Positions 1-8,577 of a stretch of DNA of 64,000 nucleotides are shown piece by piece (positions within the stretch are counted from its first letter, which is position 1; every line of letters begins with the position of its first letter). The DNA comes from Algoriphagus lacus (GTDB lineage: Bacteria > Bacteroidota > Bacteroidia > Cytophagales > Cyclobacteriaceae). The stretch covers positions 124,001 to 188,000 of the forward strand of contig NZ_QXML01000003.1 of assembly GCF_003583985.1 (NCBI RefSeq), in the 5' to 3' direction. A program made the translations under genes and the position numbers. The notes beneath the pieces were generated by a model. The model ran no database searches, had not been told where the DNA came from, and worked only from the letters and a program-made list of their open reading frames with translations.

Positions 1-1
1 T

Positions 2-355
2 TGGGAGGTTTATGCCTTTTTCGGGGCCTATCTGTTTTTGGCTTTTCTCAATCTCCTGATGCTTTCCTTTTTGGATCGAAAGCAGGATCAGTCAGCAGGG
101 TTTGTATCAGCTGCGCAGGCGATTCCACCCCAAAAACTGCTGGAATTGATACGACGCTTGGCCTTTGGACTGATCTTTTTGAGTTTGGCGGGATTTATTC
201 TTTTGCCTTCCTTTTATCGGGCATTTTCCTGTATAGTCCTGCTGATGAGTCTCGTTCATTACCTGAACTTTTTCAATTCCAAACTCAGCTCAAGTGAAAA
301 GCGAATTCGAATGGAGGCGGCTTTTCTGATTCCTTGGCTATTGCTGTTCCTATGA
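2..355 (+). CDS. Membrane protein, C-terminal part (5' end outside window)
   Basis: The reading frame is open from the window edge and ends at a TGA at 353-355. About 117 residues are visible and they contain several hydrophobic stretches typical of membrane helices, separated by a short charged loop (DRKQDQ) and followed by a basic segment (SSSEKRIRMEAA) and a last helix. The C-terminus overlaps the start of the following methyltransferase as ATGA, so the two are probably translationally coupled. I do not recognise the family from this fragment. A polytopic prenyltransferase-like or other lipid-modifying membrane enzyme would fit a methyltransferase neighbour, but that is only a guess from context. 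Confidence 0.6.
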   Translation, partial: WEVYAFFGAYLFLAFLNLLMLSFLDRKQDQSAGFVSAAQAIPPQKLLELIRRLAFGLIFLSLAGFILLPSFYRAFSCIVLLMSLVHYLNFFNSKLSSSEKRIRMEAAFLIPWLLLFL

Positions 356-945
356 AGGATGCCTATGGTAGGATTGCACGATATTATTCCTGGCTTTCGA
401 ATCTGGTTTTCGGGAATGTGTTGAAGGAAGCCAATCGTGCATTTTTGGAATCAATTGTAGAGAAATCGATTATGATTATCGGTGGGGGAGATGGGAAATC
501 GTATGTAGGCTTGGAGGAAAACCTCCTCGGGGAATTTTGGGAAAAGTCACCGGCCATGCTCAAACTGGCTAAAAAGCATCTGTCAGGAAGCAAGTTGAAG
601 TTTCAATTGGGGGAGTTTCAATCGAAGAGAAAAGCAGATTTCATTTTTCTCCCGTTTGTCCTGGATACGCTGTCGGATGAGCAACTAGAAAAGTTGTTAC
701 TCCAGCTAAGGGAAAATCTCAATCCAAGCGGTAAGGTGGTATTCAGCGATTTTTTTCCTCCAACAGCTTTTCTTCAAAAAACAATACTCAGGCTGATGAT
801 TCTCTTTTTCAGGTTGGTCACGTCTCATTCGCGCATGGACCTGCCGGATTACGAGTCCTTTTTTCAAAAGACAGGCTATCGGAAAGTGGATGAAAAAAGC
901 TGGGAAAACCGATGGATTCGTACCCAAATGTGGGTGCTTGCTTAG
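352..945 (+). CDS. Class I SAM-dependent methyltransferase
   Basis: This 197-residue protein starts at the ATG at 352, which overlaps the TGA of the upstream membrane gene. A TTG further upstream (334) would also be in frame but would extend back into the neighbour. The nucleotide-binding motif is seen as MIIGGGDGKSYV near residue 40, a degenerate form of the motif I glycine loop. Further on, FIFLPFVLDTLSDEQLEKLL resembles motif IV and NPSGKVVFSDFF resembles the post-IV strand of UbiE-like methyltransferases. The substrate is not evident. Coupling to a membrane protein suggests a lipid or quinone substrate (inference). The stop overlaps the end of the convergent downstream gene by 4 bp. Confidence 0.7.
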   Translation: MKDAYGRIARYYSWLSNLVFGNVLKEANRAFLESIVEKSIMIIGGGDGKSYVGLEENLLGEFWEKSPAMLKLAKKHLSGSKLKFQLGEFQSKRKADFIFLPFVLDTLSDEQLEKLLLQLRENLNPSGKVVFSDFFPPTAFLQKTILRLMILFFRLVTSHSRMDLPDYESFFQKTGYRKVDEKSWENRWIRTQMWVLA

Positions 946-2273
946 TTGGATGATTTTTCGATCAACGCTTGGATGAGTTGATCAAAGTACTGCCCATTTC
1001 CCTGTCCGTACCAGTTGGTTTCACGTACTTCGTGGTAGTGTTCGTCATACAATTCGTCGGGAGTAATGTAGCCAATGTAGCCTCCGTTGAAGGTCGTCAC
1101 GATGAGATTTAGTCCCTTTTCCTGTGCTAATTTTTCCCAGGATTCATAGAAAACTCCGGAAAGTTCGCCGCTTGAAGTGATCAATAGCAAATTGCCAACT
1201 TGGGTGATATCCAAGTGCGGATTGGTCTCACCCAATAGGTAGTTGAACAGCCAAGGACGAATCCGAAGGTTATCCGAAATCCGCAGGTGCGGCTCTCGAA
1301 GGCCTATATCCAATCGGGATTGGAGGATTCTTGGGGAATTGAGTGTGGCAAATTGGGTCATTCTAAGCCAAATGGCAGAGTCGAGACTTGCTGCATACTC
1401 CTGCACTTTCTCTGGTGTATTTCCGGGAGAAAGCGGACGGTGACTTCCGACAGTGCCAGCTGCAAAGAGGGCAAATTCATAGTCCCTTGTTTCCAATGCC
1501 CGGGTCAGGTACTTGGGGTAATCACCAGACAATCCCTTAAACTTGGAACTGAGACAGGTAGCATGGGCAGAGTAGGTGAAAAAGGTGGCTTTTTTGCCGT
1601 CTTTTTTGGTTAAAATCAGTTGGCGTACATAAGGGTCATAGGGTCCGTCTTTGACAAAGCGGTTGGCGACAAACATTCCAGCATCGACTTTGCGATAGCT
1701 GAGCGAAACAGTATCCTGTGTTGTAATGGCACTTTTCAGGGCTTCGATGCTTTTCTCCACCAGCAGATCAACCACTTTTTGCTCATAACCGCCAAAGGCC
1801 AATTCGCCCATCGGACCAGGCATGTAGCCTCCCAATCCGGAGTGGGTGTGGGTAGCGGTAAACAAGAGTTGATCGGTTTCAATTCCGGCATTTTTCACTC
1901 CCTCTTCCACTGCTTTGGCTAAAGCAGGATGAACTATTAGCAACTCAAAATTAAGCCAGGAAACCCGACTTTTGCCGTTGCTCAGGGTAATGGCTTTAAT
2001 GAAGCTGCTGTCCTGGACAAATTCATAGGGTCCTCGTGGTGCATAGCCCACCAAGTCCACCGGTTTGTCGGGCGTTACGTTTGCTTTTCCCCAACCCGCC
2101 AGCCAAACATCACCCTCAGAGCCCTGCCAAGGTGTTTTTTCTAACTGTTCGAAAGTCTCTCGGTAAAAGTCCTGTTCAGCAATCGGAGATCGATCTACTG
2201 TGGTGATTGTAGCGACTCCGATTAGAATTGCAACTCCGAGAATCCAGATGATAATTTTTAAAAAACGAGGCAA
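942..2273 (-). CDS. Neutral/alkaline ceramidase-like hydrolase, membrane anchored
   Basis: The 443-residue protein has one N-terminal hydrophobic segment (residues 4-24, FLKIIIWILGVAILIGVATI) without a clear cleavage site, so it is probably anchored in a membrane facing the periplasm. The body fits the neutral/alkaline non-lysosomal ceramidase N-terminal domain: WGKANVTP and GYAPRG early, FTATHTHSGLGGY with the zinc-binding histidines, then YSAHATCL and SGDYPKYL. It is much shorter than full neutral ceramidases (about 650-750 residues), so it is the catalytic half only. The start is a TTG, with an in-frame stop a few codons upstream. The gene begins directly beside an intergenic repeat block. 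The substrate could be a ceramide, but other amides are possible in this family. Confidence 0.7.
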   Translation of the reverse strand: MPRFLKIIIWILGVAILIGVATITTVDRSPIAEQDFYRETFEQLEKTPWQGSEGDVWLAGWGKANVTPDKPVDLVGYAPRGPYEFVQDSSFIKAITLSNGKSRVSWLNFELLIVHPALAKAVEEGVKNAGIETDQLLFTATHTHSGLGGYMPGPMGELAFGGYEQKVVDLLVEKSIEALKSAITTQDTVSLSYRKVDAGMFVANRFVKDGPYDPYVRQLILTKKDGKKATFFTYSAHATCLSSKFKGLSGDYPKYLTRALETRDYEFALFAAGTVGSHRPLSPGNTPEKVQEYAASLDSAIWLRMTQFATLNSPRILQSRLDIGLREPHLRISDNLRIRPWLFNYLLGETNPHLDITQVGNLLLITSSGELSGVFYESWEKLAQEKGLNLIVTTFNGGYIGYITPDELYDEHYHEVRETNWYGQGNGQYFDQLIQALIEKSSN

Positions 2274-2277
2274 GGGA

Positions 2278-2348
2278 TTTAAGATTTATGAATTACGATT
2301 TACGACGGAGTTTTGAACATTAAACCAATAACTCAATAACCAATAACT
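2278..2348. repeat. Modular intergenic repeat block 1
   Basis: This non-coding block lies upstream of the ceramidase-like gene. It contains the word AATTACGATTTACGAC (2291-2306), which is nearly the same as the block at 38694-38710 and the reverse complement of part of 12203-12230. It also has AATAACCAATAACT (2335-2348), which recurs exactly at 7452-7465. The block is part of a family of at least nine such blocks in this window, all lying between genes or just touching gene ends. Confidence 0.75.
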
Positions 2349-2430
2349 TTTTACTTAAAATCGATTACAAAATGTCAACCATCGTGCTCAGAATGCTGGA
2401 TTTCGAATTCCCCTCAAGAGGGTAGTTTTA

Positions 2431-3594
2431 TCAATACTCAAATGTTCCGTACGAACTCTGAATCGTTACTTTTTTGCCCTCATGTGGCTCAACTCGTCCG
2501 ATGATTTGGGCCTCTACTCCATAGGATTCGGCAATGTCTATGATCTCCTCGGCATAGCGCTCGTCAAGATAGACCTCCATTCGGTGGCCCATGTTGAAGA
2601 CCTTGTACATTTCATTCCAGTCTGTTCCGCTTTCTTCCTGAATAATGCGGAACAAAGGCGGAGTTTCAAACAAGTTGTCTTTGATCACATGGACATTGTC
2701 CACAAAGTGAAGCACTTTAGTTTGGGCACCTCCGCTGCAATGAACCAAACCGTGGATGTTTGGACGCATGTAATTCAACACGTCCACCATAATCGGGGCG
2801 TAGGTTCGGGTAGGAGAAAGCACCAACTTGCCCATATTGACCGGAGCACCGGGGGCAGGGTCGGTAAGATTGTATTTTCCGGTGTACACCAAGTTGTCAG
2901 GAACTGCCGGATCGAAACTTTCCGGGTATTTGGTTTTCAGAACCTTGTTGAACACATCATGTCGGGCAGAAGTCAGACCATTGCTGCCCATTCCACCGTT
3001 ATATTCGGTTTCATAATTAGCCTGACCAAAGGATGAAAGGCCCACGATTACATCTCCTGCTTGAATTTTATCATTGGAAACGACTTCGTCCCGACGCATG
3101 CGGCAAGTTACCGTGCTGTCCACTATGATCGTGCGTACCAAATCTCCCACATCGGCAGTTTCTCCTCCGGTAAGCACCACATTGACTCCATTGTCACGAA
3201 GCATTTGGAGCACTTCCTCCGTTCCTTGAATGATCGCAGAAATGACCTCACCGGGAACAAGATTCTTATTTCTTCCGATCGTAGAGGAAACCAGGATATT
3301 GTTGATCGCTCCTACGCAAAGCAGGTCGTCGGTATTCATGATGATGGCATCCTGAGCAATCCCTTTCCACACGCTCAAGTCACCGGTTTCTTTCCAATAC
3401 AGGTAGGCCAAGGAGGATTTGGTGCCGGCACCGTCTGCATGCATGATGTTGCAGAATTCCGGATCGTTGCCCAGCGTATCTTCTACGATTTTGCAGAAGG
3501 CTTTTGGGAAAAGACCTTTATCCAGCTTGGAAATCGCGTTGTGGACGTCTTCTTTGGAGGCGGAAACACCGCGCTGCATGTAGCGCTCGTTCAT
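2431..3594 (-). CDS. purM: Phosphoribosylformylglycinamidine cyclo-ligase (AIR synthase)
   Basis: PurM closes the imidazole ring of formylglycinamidine ribonucleotide with ATP to make AIR, the fifth step of purine synthesis, in the cytosol. Visible family features are the N-terminal YMQRGVSASKEDVHNAI, the ATP/phosphate-binding segment HADGAGTKSSLAY, the NTDDLLCVGA segment, and the glycine-rich VVLTGGETADVGDL. The C-terminal half has GLVHCSGGAQTKVLHF and FNMGHRMEVY, matching the AIRS C-terminal domain. At 387 residues it is about 40 longer than the E. coli enzyme. It starts with an ATG. The gene stands alone, preceded by its own -7 element (3619-3626). Confidence 0.9.
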   Translation of the reverse strand: MNERYMQRGVSASKEDVHNAISKLDKGLFPKAFCKIVEDTLGNDPEFCNIMHADGAGTKSSLAYLYWKETGDLSVWKGIAQDAIIMNTDDLLCVGAINNILVSSTIGRNKNLVPGEVISAIIQGTEEVLQMLRDNGVNVVLTGGETADVGDLVRTIIVDSTVTCRMRRDEVVSNDKIQAGDVIVGLSSFGQANYETEYNGGMGSNGLTSARHDVFNKVLKTKYPESFDPAVPDNLVYTGKYNLTDPAPGAPVNMGKLVLSPTRTYAPIMVDVLNYMRPNIHGLVHCSGGAQTKVLHFVDNVHVIKDNLFETPPLFRIIQEESGTDWNEMYKVFNMGHRMEVYLDERYAEEIIDIAESYGVEAQIIGRVEPHEGKKVTIQSSYGTFEY

Positions 3595-3618
3595 AGCGGG
3601 TGAAGGATTTGGTTAGGG

Positions 3619-3626
3619 CAAAGGTA
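3619..3626 (-). promoter_or_regulatory. Bacteroidota -7 element upstream of purM
   Basis: On the minus strand this reads TACCTTTG, an exact match to the TAnnTTTG consensus of the Bacteroidota primary sigma factor. I see no clear TTG 19 bp upstream; that position is occupied by an intergenic repeat word. The predicted leader before the purM ATG is about 20 nt. Confidence 0.55.
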
Positions 3627-3628
3627 GC

Positions 3629-3666
3629 CAATTGGAAAATTGGAAGATTGAAATATTTTAAAATTG
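3629..3666. repeat. Modular intergenic repeat block 2
   Basis: This short block upstream of purM contains AAAATTGGAAGATTGAAA at 3636-3653. The same 18 bases recur exactly at 12099-12116 between cysH and cysD. The block sits where the -33 region of the purM promoter should be. Confidence 0.7.
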
Positions 3667-3830
3667 TAGAAGGAGAGGATTTTGATAGGCCTTAGACTTA
3701 AGCCACAGGAATCAAGGCTTTTTTAGCTTACAGATTGCCTGGATTTCCACACATTTTTAAGTTGAGGATTTCAACACTTTGAGAGTCCTCGAAAAGTAAA
3801 ATTCCCTTAATGAGTCGTAGATCGTCCAAA

Positions 3831-3860
3831 TAAAATAAAAAAGGCGGGTTGCCCAGCCTT
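3831..3860 (-). terminator. Intrinsic terminator after the M24 peptidase gene
   Basis: The arms AAGGC-GGG and CCC-A-GCCTT at 3841-3860 form a hairpin. On the minus strand it is followed by a T-rich tract (the A-rich 3831-3840 on the plus strand). It lies 26 bp beyond the stop codon of the minus-strand gene. Confidence 0.7.
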
Positions 3861-3885
3861 CTTTATCTTTAGTTTCCTGACGTTA

Positions 3886-5220
3886 TTACTTCTTTCCTAC
3901 CAAAATCAGTTCCTCCTGTGGGGTGATGAGGTATTCGGCACTGGTGTCGGTAACCACGGCCATTTCTTCTACAGAAATGGTTTTCTCGGTGCCATCTGGC
4001 TGCTTCCAGCAGTGAAACCCGTCAAAGGCAAAGACCATCCCTTTTTTCAACAATTTCTGGGCGGCAGGTCTTGGCTGTGGAAGTCTTGCTCCCCCTAAGT
4101 TTGGTCCCACATCATGCGCCACATATCCGACAGGGTGACCGGTACTCCAAGGCACATACAATGATCCGTTGGCATCCATGAGGTCACGCTGAGCCCGGTC
4201 GACATCTTCTCCTTTTACTCCAGGCTTCATGGCACCCAAGGCAGCGCGGCTTCCGGCTTTTCCGTTTTCCCAATATTTAAGAATTTCGGCAGGTGCTTCA
4301 GTTTCTCCGTCTTTTAGGACATAAGAAAATCGCTGGATGTCGCTTACCCAGATTCCGTACAGTTTCACTCCAAAATCGGTCTGAATTACATCGCCAGGTT
4401 GGATGACTTTATCCGTGGCATGAGAATGGCCTCGGTCGGGACCTGAATTTACATTTGGATTTTGGTCGGGGTGCCAAGCATCGGTCACTCCGTATTCGGC
4501 CATTTTTGCTTTGAGGAATTTCGCTACATCCGCATCTGTGGTTTTGCCTGGTTCTATCATCGCATAAGCTTCATGCTGAAAGTCTGAAGCTAATTGGGCT
4601 GCTTTTTTTAGGATTTCAACTTCCTCAGGAAGCTTGATCGAAAGCCACTCATACACCAGTTCATCAGAGGAAATCAACTTCTTGACATCCGACCCCATCA
4701 GACTGGCTAATTCCTGGTGCTGACTGTGGGTTAGACCATCTGCCATTTCATTGCTGGCCGAACTGTTGATCGCGATGTTTTGAAATCCCTTTGACTTGAT
4801 AAATTCCACAGCTTTTTGCAGAGCAGATTCTCCACGAGGGACCCGTTCCACTTTCTCGTGGATGTCGAGATCGTCCAATGCCGTTGCTTCTCCATCCGGG
4901 GAAAAGACCAAAGAGTGAAAGCCGCTCTCGTCGTTGTAAAAAAGAAACGCGGCGGTTCCGCTCGCATTTTCTCCACCGACATGGGTCGCGATGGGATCGT
5001 TGTAATTTTCCCGGCAGAGAACCAGCCAAACATCCACATTGGCATTTTTAAGAGCTTCGGGGAGTAGTTGATTAATCCGTTTTTTGCGGATTTCAGGCCA
5101 GGGATTTTCTCCCCAAAGGGTCGCCGGGTCAATTTTCTCTAGGGTTGGTTCGGCTTTTTCAGCAGGCTGACAAGCCCAGAAAATTCCTAAAAGGGAAAAA
5201 AAGAACAGTGTTTTTTTCAT
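3886..5220 (-). CDS. M24 family metallopeptidase lipoprotein (Xaa-Pro aminopeptidase-like)
   Basis: The chosen start (ATG at 5218-5220) gives MKKTLFFFSLLGIFWACQP, a lipoprotein signal with Cys17; the open frame extends 32 codons further but those look non-coding. The N-terminal half is the creatinase-like domain. The C-terminal half is the pita-bread M24 domain: GPDRGHSHATDK, the paired aspartates in DFGVKLYGIWVSDIQR, STGHPVGYVAHDVGP, KGMVFAFDGFHCW and SVEEMAVVT. These fit a two-metal aminopeptidase acting on X-Pro bonds in the periplasm or at the outer membrane. One point is odd: the usual Glu of the T-x-E-P-G metal motif appears as Asp400 in AFDGF, so metal binding may differ. A terminator follows. 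Confidence 0.85.
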   Translation of the reverse strand: MKKTLFFFSLLGIFWACQPAEKAEPTLEKIDPATLWGENPWPEIRKKRINQLLPEALKNANVDVWLVLCRENYNDPIATHVGGENASGTAAFLFYNDESGFHSLVFSPDGEATALDDLDIHEKVERVPRGESALQKAVEFIKSKGFQNIAINSSASNEMADGLTHSQHQELASLMGSDVKKLISSDELVYEWLSIKLPEEVEILKKAAQLASDFQHEAYAMIEPGKTTDADVAKFLKAKMAEYGVTDAWHPDQNPNVNSGPDRGHSHATDKVIQPGDVIQTDFGVKLYGIWVSDIQRFSYVLKDGETEAPAEILKYWENGKAGSRAALGAMKPGVKGEDVDRAQRDLMDANGSLYVPWSTGHPVGYVAHDVGPNLGGARLPQPRPAAQKLLKKGMVFAFDGFHCWKQPDGTEKTISVEEMAVVTDTSAEYLITPQEELILVGKK

Positions 5221-5394
5221 GATCAGATTGAATTCATCGGAAAAATAATCAGGATTTTTTGACGGAAAAATCGACTTGTCAAAATGCAACAGTTTAGCAT
5301 TCAGCGAAGCGGTCATAAAAAAAACTTATTTTGAACAAAAGAAGGAGTAAAGCGTGTTAGAAAGCCAGTCCCATAAACCGATCCTCGGTATCAA

Positions 5395-6531
5395 ATGAAA
5401 ATAGGAATAGTCTGTTACCCCACATTTGGGGGCAGTGGTGTGGTAGCCACAGAACTTGGTAAAGGTCTCGCGAAAGTCGGCCATGAGGTTCACTTCATCA
5501 CCTACAAGCAGCCCATGAGGCTGGATTTTTTCAGTGAAAATTTGTTTTACCATGAAGTGGATATCAAGAGTTACCCACTTTTCGAGTTCGCACCGTATGA
5601 ACTTGCCCTGGCCAGTAAAATGGTGAGCGTGGTAAAATATGAAAAGTTGGATTTGCTTCACGTGCACTACGCCATCCCTCATGCTTCTGCTGCTTACATG
5701 GCTAAGCAGATTTTGAAAACTGAAGGAATTCAAATTCCGGTTGTAACTACCCTACATGGTACTGACATTACGCTGGTAGGCAAGGATCCAAGTTATGAAC
5801 CGGTGGTGACCTTCTCCATCAATCAGTCCGATGGAGTTACTGCAGTTTCTGAGGACCTTAAGAGGGAAACATATGAATATTTTGACATCAAAAGAGACAT
5901 CCAGGTGATCCCTAATTTCATCGATTTGGAGCGTTTTAAAAGGCAACGAAAGGAGCATTTTAAAATGGCCATTTGTCCTCATGGCGAAAAACTGCTCGTA
6001 CATACTTCCAATTTCCGAAAAGTAAAGCGTGTGGAGGATGTGATTCACGTATTTTATGAAGTAAGAAAAACTATGCCTGCCAAATTACTATTGGTGGGAG
6101 ATGGACCGGAGCGTGACCGGATGGAGCGTCTGTGCCGCACCTTAGGCACTTGTGATGATGTGCGTTTTCTAGGAAAACTAGAGGCAGTGGAAGAAGTGCT
6201 TTCCGTTGCTGATTTGTTTTTGATGCCTTCTGAAAAAGAAAGTTTCGGCTTGGCGGCGTTGGAGGCCATGGCCTGTGAGGTGCCGGTCTTATCTTCCGAT
6301 GCAGGGGGAATTCCTGAGTTGAATTTGGACGGAGTGACAGGCTTTGTTTGTAAAGTTGGAGATGTGGAAGATATGACTGCCAAGGCCAGGATTATTTTGG
6401 CGGATGAAAATCTTCCCGGGTTCAAGGAGCGGGCTTTAGCTAGGGCAAAAGAGTTTGACATCGATCAGATTTTGCCTCAATATGTAGCTTACTACGAGAA
6501 AACAATTGCTGCTACTCTCAGCGAGGTTTGA
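5395..6531 (+). CDS. bshA: N-acetyl-alpha-D-glucosaminyl L-malate synthase (bacillithiol step 1)
   Basis: BshA transfers GlcNAc from UDP-GlcNAc to L-malate, the first step of bacillithiol synthesis. It is a GT4 glycosyltransferase of the GT-B fold. The N-terminal MKIGIVCYPTFGGSGVVATELGKGL with the GGSG loop, and the segment HVHYAIPHASAAYMAKQ, are characteristic of BshA rather than of general GT4 enzymes. The C-terminal Rossmann domain shows LLLVGDGPERDRM and the E-x7-E nucleotide-sugar motif in PSEKESFGLAALEAMACEVPV. The length of 378 matches the family. The gene starts at an ATG. Bacillithiol genes occur in many Bacteroidota (known). Its partners bshB and bshC are not in this window. Confidence 0.92.
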   Translation: MKIGIVCYPTFGGSGVVATELGKGLAKVGHEVHFITYKQPMRLDFFSENLFYHEVDIKSYPLFEFAPYELALASKMVSVVKYEKLDLLHVHYAIPHASAAYMAKQILKTEGIQIPVVTTLHGTDITLVGKDPSYEPVVTFSINQSDGVTAVSEDLKRETYEYFDIKRDIQVIPNFIDLERFKRQRKEHFKMAICPHGEKLLVHTSNFRKVKRVEDVIHVFYEVRKTMPAKLLLVGDGPERDRMERLCRTLGTCDDVRFLGKLEAVEEVLSVADLFLMPSEKESFGLAALEAMACEVPVLSSDAGGIPELNLDGVTGFVCKVGDVEDMTAKARIILADENLPGFKERALARAKEFDIDQILPQYVAYYEKTIAATLSEV

Positions 6532-6584
6532 AAATTGTTGATGTAAATCATTTTTTAAAAAGTTTACACGAGACTCAAAAACCT

Positions 6585-6592
6585 TACCTTTG
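6585..6592 (+). promoter_or_regulatory. Bacteroidota -7 element before the fatty-acid hydroxylase gene
   Basis: TACCTTTG is an exact TAnnTTTG match in the short gap after bshA. The -33 position has GTTTAC rather than TTG. The implied leader is about 58 nt. Confidence 0.5.
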
Positions 6593-6656
6593 CGGCAGAG
6601 TTTAGGCTATGAACGGTAGTTTCATTCATTTGCTTTATTAACCAACTAGAACAGCT

Positions 6657-7283
6657 ATGAAAAAGATTGGAAGATTGGATAAGCCCGACAATTTCGGTTC
6701 TGCCAAGATGTTTTCTAATCCTATTTTGGAGAAAATTTCCAGAACCCACATCATGGTTCCGATTACCATGTTTTTGGTAATTTCCTCAGTATCCTTTTAT
6801 TACGCTGTCACCTCCACTGAGATTGGATTGGGCGTAGGGATTCTGGTTCTTCTTTTGGGTTTATTTGCCTTTACTTTTGTGGAATACATGATGCACAAGC
6901 ATTTTTTCCACATGGAGCCAAATACACCCGCAAAAGACAAATTGCAATATACCGTTCACGGGGTGCACCATGATTATCCTAAAGACAAGGACCGTTTGGC
7001 TATGCCTCCATTTGTGAGTGCCGCGTATGCAGCAATCTTTTATTTGGTATTCAATCTGATCATGGGAGACTATGCCCTTTATTTTCTCCCAGGATTTTTA
7101 TTGGGCTACACAGCCTATTTGGGAGTTCATTACATCGTGCATGCATACAATCCACCAAAGAATTTCTTTAAAGTGCTTTGGGTAAATCATGCGATTCATC
7201 ATTACAAAGATCCGGAAACTTCGTTTGGTGTAAGTTCTCCGTTGTGGGACTTCCTGATGGGAACTATGCCGAAAAAAGACTGA
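6657..7283 (+). CDS. Fatty acid hydroxylase / sterol desaturase superfamily membrane enzyme
   Basis: This 208-residue di-iron membrane enzyme carries the four histidine clusters of the superfamily: HKHFFH, HGVHHD, HYIVHAY and HAIHHYKD. They are spread around four hydrophobic segments (about 33-75 and 118-160). The compact size and cluster spacing resemble fatty acid 2-hydroxylases, which hydroxylate the acyl chain of sphingolipids. Many Bacteroidota make sphingolipids and hydroxy fatty acids (known), so ceramide hydroxylation is a reasonable inference. A carotenoid hydroxylase is the main alternative. The ATG start follows a -7 element, and a strong terminator follows the stop codon. Confidence 0.8.
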   Translation: MKKIGRLDKPDNFGSAKMFSNPILEKISRTHIMVPITMFLVISSVSFYYAVTSTEIGLGVGILVLLLGLFAFTFVEYMMHKHFFHMEPNTPAKDKLQYTVHGVHHDYPKDKDRLAMPPFVSAAYAAIFYLVFNLIMGDYALYFLPGFLLGYTAYLGVHYIVHAYNPPKNFFKVLWVNHAIHHYKDPETSFGVSSPLWDFLMGTMPKKD

Positions 7284-7289
7284 AACAAG

Positions 7290-7312
7290 CCTCCCTTTGG
7301 GGAGGTTTTTTG
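7290..7312 (+). terminator. Intrinsic terminator after the fatty-acid hydroxylase gene
   Basis: The stem CCTCCC / GGGAGG (7290-7295 with 7300-7305) has a four-base loop and is followed by six T residues. Confidence 0.85.
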
Positions 7313-7379
7313 TTTCATTTTTGCCTTTAAGACTCAATGACACTAAGAATTCTTGAAAATGGATTTTTTATAAATCCTT

Positions 7380-7465
7380 CGAAATTCAAGATTCAGTGTT
7401 TGACATTCGATACTTAAAAACGCCGATTATCGAATAAAGACCCTTTAGCTTAATAACCAATAACT
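7380..7465. repeat. Modular intergenic repeat block 3
   Basis: This gap contains CGAAATTCAAGATTCAG-type and GATTATCGAATAAAG-type words related to the CGAATATCGAA words elsewhere. At 7452-7465 it has AATAACCAATAACT, identical to 2335-2348. It lies upstream of the epimerase-like gene. Confidence 0.6.
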
Positions 7466-7499
7466 AGATTGACGGCTACGTGGCCATAGCGAAAAAACC

Positions 7500-8324
7500 A
7501 TGAAAACAGTATCCATCATCGGTCTAGGTTGGATAGGTGAGCCATTGGCTTTTCACCTAATGGGAAAAGGCCTTCAAGTTCAGGGCTCCACGACTTCTGG
7601 CGAAAAGCAGGAAAAGATTCGGGCAAAAGGAATCAATGCCATCCGCTTTTCCCTCAATCCATATCCAGAAGGTCTGGGATTCAATGCCCTCTTTCAATCC
7701 GAAATCCTGGTGGTCAATATCCCTCCTCGGACTCGTAGCGGAAATGGAGGGTTTCACCTCGAACAACTCAAATATCTCCGAAGTCTGATTGACCATTCCC
7801 CGGTCAGGAAGGTGATTTTTGTTTCAAGCACCGGGATATATCCCGAGGCTCCCACTGGAGAAAAATATGGGGAGAATTTTTTGCTGACCTTTGAAAATAC
7901 TGGAAATCAAACCCTCCTGCAGGCCGAGCAACTGATGGACGAAGGGAGGGAGTTTGAGTTGACAATTGTTCGTTTTGGAGGATTAATGGGAGAGGATCGG
8001 ATTCCGGGGAAGTATTTTTCAGGAAAAGAACATGTGGCAGGGCATACACGAGTCAATTTTATCCACCGTCAAGATGCAGTTCGGTTGCTGGGATGGGTGA
8101 TCGATAAAGAACTTTGGAATGAGACATTCAATGGGGTTGCTCCGATCCATCCGCTGCGAAGGGAAGTCTATGAAAAAAATGCTTCCGATCTCAATATTGC
8201 GCCACCTATCAGCTATCAAAACGAACCCGAAGGCAACGACCGATTGATCGATTCCTGCAAGATTTTGAGGACAGGGTTTGAATTTGAGTTCCCTGATCCT
8301 TTGGGGTTTTTGTATGATTCCTAG
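7500..8324 (+). CDS. NAD(P)-binding epimerase-like protein (YeeZ type)
   Basis: The 274-residue protein begins with a Rossmann nucleotide-binding motif, SIIGLGWIGEPLAFHLMGKG, in residues 4-23. It continues with the SDR-like VRKVIFVSSTGIYPE and a segment TIVRFGGLMGEDRIPGKYFSGK, typical of the YeeZ-like branch of extended NAD-dependent epimerases. RVNFIHRQDAVRLL and TFNGVAPIHPLRREVYE fit the C-terminal substrate domain. The canonical YxxxK of SDR enzymes is not obvious (EKYG occurs near residue 121). The substrate is unknown. The gene is monocistronic and starts at an ATG. Confidence 0.75.
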   Translation: MKTVSIIGLGWIGEPLAFHLMGKGLQVQGSTTSGEKQEKIRAKGINAIRFSLNPYPEGLGFNALFQSEILVVNIPPRTRSGNGGFHLEQLKYLRSLIDHSPVRKVIFVSSTGIYPEAPTGEKYGENFLLTFENTGNQTLLQAEQLMDEGREFELTIVRFGGLMGEDRIPGKYFSGKEHVAGHTRVNFIHRQDAVRLLGWVIDKELWNETFNGVAPIHPLRREVYEKNASDLNIAPPISYQNEPEGNDRLIDSCKILRTGFEFEFPDPLGFLYDS

Positions 8325-8450
8325 CTTTTAGGCAGATTCTTTTTTCTAAAAGGAAATGAGAAAAACCTTCGCGATTTTGCTCCTTAGCGAGAAAAAAAAG
8401 TCTCGCCAAGACGGAAAGACGACAAGATAAAAATTCTTGATCTACGCCTA

Positions 8451-8486
8451 AGAACTGCCAACTGAGACTGCTTCCTGCCAACTCAA
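8451..8486. repeat. Modular intergenic repeat block 4
   Basis: ACTGCCAACTG (8454-8464) and CTGCCAACT (8475-8483) are the reverse complement of the GCAGTTGGCA word found twice in the cysH-cysD gap and, in related form, after cobA. The block lies upstream of htpG. Confidence 0.55.
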
Positions 8487-8577
8487 AAGTGTCATCTTGT
8501 CACTTTTTCACTCTTGGAACAGGCATTGATAAGACCCTCTTGTCAAATTTTGTGTTCAACTAAACCGATTTATACCC

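Noticed and set aside
1..297. A 98-codon open frame at the left edge
   Set aside because: It overlaps the more convincing hydrophobic frame 2-355, which ends exactly at the start of the methyltransferase. Its own residues are Ser/Phe-rich and unlike any domain.
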